DNA of 64,000 bases, from contig OZ022507.1 of NCBI GenBank assembly GCA_963989385.1, forward strand, positions 58,105,400 through 58,169,399. The letters are read 5' to 3'. The stretch comes from Ctena decussata (taxonomy: Eukaryota; Mollusca; Bivalvia; Lucinida; Lucinidae). The notes under the pieces are model-generated. The model was not told where the DNA came from and made no database searches. It was given only the letters and a program-made list of their open reading frames with translations. This document shows, piece after piece, positions 63,969 to 64,000 of this stretch (positions are counted from its first letter, which is position 1; each line of letters starts with the position of its first letter). A program made the position numbers and the translations under genes.

Positions 63969-64000
63969 TCAGTAACACAAGGCCATTGTTCCTTAATATG

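Overview
The window reads as animal nuclear DNA, most likely from a bivalve mollusc. This is inferred from AT-rich sequence, the absence of dense coding, and repeat families of the kind common in bivalve genomes, such as elements with the 'ccctgaatcgctcacctga' end and short foldback elements beginning 'gagccgcgac'. I found no intact host protein-coding gene. Almost everything recognisable is mobile DNA, satellite or pseudogene.

Layout. 1-1502: a 165-bp tandem array ending in a terminal module of a non-autonomous tandem-core element. 1500-5500: about 23 copies of a 170-bp satellite whose every unit carries a near-perfect 18-bp hairpin. 5500-18300: decayed repeats, nested TIR elements (10.3-11.6 kb), a large imperfect palindrome (11.65-14.1 kb) with a 0.65-kb insertion in one arm, and a cluster of CRE-like TGACGTCA sites (14.9-15.5 kb). 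About 18.9-26.9 kb: a nearly complete non-LTR retrotransposon of the I/Jockey group. Its ORF1 is frameshifted and carries three zinc knuckles; its ORF2 is intact with endonuclease, reverse transcriptase and RNase H. A nearly identical 5'-truncated copy follows head to tail, and then the C-terminus of another LINE.

27.7-53.3 kb holds a minus-strand cluster of four related intronless class A GPCR sequences, all broken. One copy has been cut in two by an 11.9-kb insertion (30258-42143) with CACTG...CAGTG ends and a TA target duplication; the paralogue at 50.4 kb preserves the empty site. Inside that insertion are a LINE remnant, a SINE, and an LTR retrotransposon (35364-41250) with an intact gag-like ORF and a ruined pol. 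The same GPCR copy was also hit near its 3' end by a 510-bp element with 129-bp direct repeats, each containing a type I hammerhead ribozyme fold on the minus strand. This has the architecture of a retrozyme (hammerhead-bearing non-autonomous retroelement) with a 381-nt monomer, and it is the most interesting object in the window.

53.3-64 kb: microsatellite and minisatellite DNA, a TTAA-flanked element, foldback elements, tRNA-derived SINEs, a mariner-type TIR element and AT-rich unique sequence. All element boundaries were read by eye from paired termini, flanking duplications or paralogue comparison. Family names are therefore inferences, except where protein motifs are cited.
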